From Thermoflavimicrobium daqui (GTDB lineage Bacteria; Bacillota; Bacilli; Thermoactinomycetales; Thermoactinomycetaceae), in contig NZ_KZ845671.1 of the NCBI RefSeq assembly GCF_003313465.1, positions 62,001-126,000 on the forward strand: DNA of 64,000 nucleotides, given 5' to 3'. The translations under genes were made by a program, and so were the position numbers. Numbering within the stretch: position 1 is the stretch's first letter; every line of letters starts with the position of its first letter. Of this stretch, positions 63,827-64,000 are shown piece after piece. A model generated the notes under the pieces. The model was not told the origin of the DNA and made no database searches. It saw only the letters and a program-made list of their open reading frames with translations.

Positions 63827-64000
63827 TTAAAAGAATGATTCATTATCTCTCTTTGTTTGTGTTGTAGTTGTATTCGTTGATGATGAATTTGTATTTGAAT
63901 TAGTAGGGGAAGTGAATGAATCCGTAATCACTTTTTCATTTGTAAAAGAAACTTTACTCCATTTTTGATATGCAGCTTCGCCCCCGAGAACTTGTATATC
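63827..64000 (-). CDS. C-terminal end of a protein with Ser/Thr/Asn-rich tail (partial)
   Basis: The minus strand is open from the window edge to TAA at 63827-63829: 57 residues, DIQVLGGEAAYQKWSKVSFT, then a low-complexity SPTNSNTNSSSTNTTTTQT tail. The tail suggests a surface protein. The family cannot be decided from this piece. Confidence 0.55.
   Translation of the reverse strand, partial: DIQVLGGEAAYQKWSKVSFTNEKVITDSFTSPTNSNTNSSSTNTTTTQTKRDNESFF

Overview
The window reads as chromosomal DNA of a low-GC, Gram-positive, probably endospore-forming Bacillales bacterium. I base this on glnR-glnA with a Bacillus-type double GlnR operator, asnS next to dnaD, a hemE-hemH-hemY operon of the coproporphyrin type, ctaG with a lipid-anchored cytochrome c, a yneB/ynzC pair, strong AGGAGG-type ribosome binding sites and U-rich terminators. 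Gene content would fit Thermoactinomycetaceae, but I cannot prove the family from sequence alone.

Layout. 1-15.2 kb is ordinary core genome: a DUF456 membrane protein, glnRA, a DUF2339 membrane protein, a CapA-type protein, asnS, dnaD, recQ, an ArsR-like regulator with a tiny protein and a divergent ClpP, and a two-component system. 15.2-19.5 kb is partly decayed: a phage-type remnant, a THUMP/FtsJ-like methyltransferase, a broken HAD hydrolase and a ferritin-like/cupin fusion. 30.8-41.7 kb holds an efflux pump with its TetR repressor, a beta/gamma-crystallin-like secreted protein, several broken genes, a DinB protein, an AraC/GyrI-like regulator, a secreted nuclease and a MhqR/AzoR-like quinone-stress pair. 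41.7-64 kb holds coaA, a MocR-type regulator divergent from an Asp/Glu racemase, ctaG/cytochrome c, a glutamyl endopeptidase, the heme operon, a lipoprotein nuclease, yneB/ynzC, an M42 aminopeptidase, an acetate-type symporter with its DUF485 partner, a TetR-ABC exporter cassette and a HExxH protein.

The standout is 19.5-30 kb. A murF-like gene on the minus strand is cut in two. Its first part is at 29519-29946 and its second part at 19562-20513, and a 9,005-bp element lies between. The two junctions share the 8-bp core GTGTTTAG, and removing the DNA between the cores rejoins one open frame of 1,380 nt (459 aa, the normal MurF length). The element carries an intact SprA-like large serine recombinase beside one junction, and the joined ends give an att site with 14-bp inverted arms (TTTACTGGTATCAT / ATGATACCAGTAAA). 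This is the architecture of the sporulation-excised elements known from sigK (skin) and spsM (SP-beta), but in a peptidoglycan-ligase gene.

Inside the element are three tandem copies of an unfamiliar cassette: a small Cys-rich peptide, a terminator (in two copies), a ~180-220 aa protein with a GYPPKAV-type motif, and closing terminators. Convergent ribbon-helix-helix genes follow two of them. The third cassette is interrupted in frame by a 393-bp transposase-less IS200/IS605-type element (target TTAC, right end TCAA) whose 3' part looks like a TnpB omega-RNA; a related sequence lies at 53.2-53.4 kb. The element also has a two-repeat CRISPR with no cas genes and a graveyard of broken cargo (LanM-like cyclase, MFS pump, kinase, TPR protein). 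Intact recombinase, att sites and host gene halves among decayed cargo suggest that excision itself is what selection keeps.
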